Below are positions 6,043 through 6,192 of a stretch of DNA of 6,192 nt, in pieces. The DNA lies in NCBI GenBank assembly GCA_946481495.1, contig CAMLNW010000171.1, forward strand, positions 1 through 6,192, read 5' to 3'. The notes beneath the pieces were generated by a model. That model searched no databases, was not told the DNA's origin, and saw nothing but the letters and a program-made list of their open reading frames with translations. Origin of the DNA: an uncultured Actinomycetes bacterium. GTDB lineage: Bacteria; Actinomycetota; Thermoleophilia; Solirubrobacterales; Thermoleophilaceae. A program made the position numbers and the translations under genes. Numbering within the stretch: the stretch's first letter is position 1; the number at the start of each line of letters is the position of its first letter.

Positions 6043-6161
6043 TTAGATAGGCCGGATTGGGCGCCAGGAAACGAACGGTCCGTGAGGACATCCCGCCACC
6101 GACACGAAGTCGGCTTGAAGGCTGGCATTCGAGACCTGGGTAACCCCGTGGACTACCCATG
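6043..6161 (-). other. 119-nt insertion inside the tRNA D-loop (intron-like or extra RNA domain)
   Basis: It lies between A21 and the 3' D-stem strand; the junction can slide by one base because of a shared A. Its ends pair: TGGGTAG (6159-6153) with CTATCTA (6050-6044), 7 of 7 with two G-U. This helix could stack on the D-stem while leaving the D-loop GG free. An alternative end hairpin is TGGGTA/TACCCA. Internal hairpins are CCGAC-TTCGT-GTCGG and GTCC-TCAC-GGAC. It is too short for a usual group I intron, shows no recognisable Q/R/S core, does not end in G, and has no group II domain V. Confidence 0.5.
6111..6122. repeat. Anticodon-arm repeat, copy 2 (inside the D-loop insertion)
   Basis: CGGCTTGAAGGC repeats the anticodon-arm sequence of the same tRNA gene. 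On the minus strand it reads GCCTTCAAGCCG and directly precedes the CCGAC-TTCGT-GTCGG hairpin. It may be a duplication, a remnant of another tRNA, or chance. Confidence 0.45.
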
Positions 6162-6192
6162 TACCGATTGAGCTACGAACGCTTGATTGGTA

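Larger units (their letters stand above)
5992..6182 (-). tRNA. tRNA-Glu(UUC)-like gene interrupted in the D-loop
   Basis: Read on the minus strand from 6182: acceptor GCGTTCG, TA (8-9), D-stem GCTC, D-loop AATCGGTA with G18G19 and A21, then 119 extra bases, D-stem GAGC (6042-6039), A26, and anticodon stem GCGGC/GCCGC around loop CTTTCAA (6032-6026; anticodon UUC at 6030-6028). A four-base variable loop, T-arm ACGGG/CCCGT around TTCGAGT, acceptor CGGGCGC (5999-5993) and discriminator A (5992) follow. CCA is not encoded. The distal acceptor strand pairs 7 of 7 (two G-U) and the D-stem 4 of 4. Without the insert the tRNA would be 72 nt. It is unlike the standard bacterial tRNA-Glu D-arm, so it may be an extra or altered isoacceptor, or a pseudogene. 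The 3' half is certain; joining it to the 5' half is the interpretation I favour. Confidence 0.7.

Noticed and set aside
5992..6064. A self-contained 73-nt tRNA using GCGCCCA (6064-6058) as acceptor
   Set aside because: Six of seven acceptor pairs form and the length is right, but bases 6055-6039 make no D-stem and lack a G18G19-bearing D-loop, whereas the distal 5' half gives perfect D-arm pairing. Kept as a finding, not as the primary call.
6043..6161. Group I or group II intron in the tRNA
   Set aside because: 119 nt is below usual group I size, the sequence does not end in G, no Q/R/S pairing elements are visible apart from a lone TAGTCC, and there is no GUGYG start or domain V.
6110..6182. 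A separate complete tRNA in the distal half (6182-6110)
   Set aside because: The 5' acceptor and D-arm are good and CTCGAAT looks like a T-loop, but the acceptor 3' strand does not pair with GCGTTCG and there is no room for a 17-nt anticodon arm between D and T arms.
1..6192. CRISPR array, insertion sequence, integrase or prophage genes
   Set aside because: I found no regularly spaced repeats, transposase or integrase motifs, or terminal inverted repeats of IS type; the only repeats are those around the DUF559 gene and within the tRNA.

Overview
The base composition is high-GC with strongly biased third codon positions. Every protein recognised fits a GC-rich actinobacterium, and the AbiEi/DUF559-type gene and divergent LeuRS paralog make me favour the Thermoleophilia (Solirubrobacterales). 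That placement comes from memory of family distribution, not from a search. Almost everything lies on the minus strand. The only convincing plus-strand gene is a frameshifted nuclease-like gene.

Layout from low to high coordinates. (1) A minus-strand pair: a succinate-semialdehyde dehydrogenase (88-1620), followed 17 nt later by the first 23 codons of an unidentified gene that runs off the window at base 1. (2) A plus-strand AbiEi-like/DUF559 gene (1675-2588) with a one-base deletion near 1941. It carries a palindrome-derived repeat over its start codon, and a fuller palindromic copy of the same repeat just after its stop. (3) Two tandem exported SGNH hydrolases (2658-3542 and 3539-4216, minus) that overlap by ATGA, so they are a translationally coupled pair. 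(4) A roughly 315-380 nt gene-poor stretch (4217/4280-4593). It holds long inverted repeats, a very small plus-strand ORF behind a near-perfect Shine-Dalgarno sequence, and a 15-bp hairpin that probably terminates the next gene. (5) A 454-residue leucyl-tRNA-synthetase-like protein (4594-5958, minus) with damaged HIGH and KMSKS signatures and no editing domain. (6) 33 nt upstream of it, on the same strand, an unusual tRNA gene (5992-6182). All its canonical arms are present with anticodon UUC (Glu), but the D-loop is interrupted by 119 nt.

The two places most worth a second look are the tRNA with the D-loop insertion beside a probably non-canonical aminoacyl-tRNA-synthetase paralog, which may form a tRNA/synthetase-like module, and the palindromic repeat bracketing the DUF559 nuclease-like gene, which could be an operator, a mobile-repeat target or the scar of a lost tandem copy. 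The SSADH unit and the SGNH pair look like ordinary metabolic and cell-envelope genes with some local oddities.
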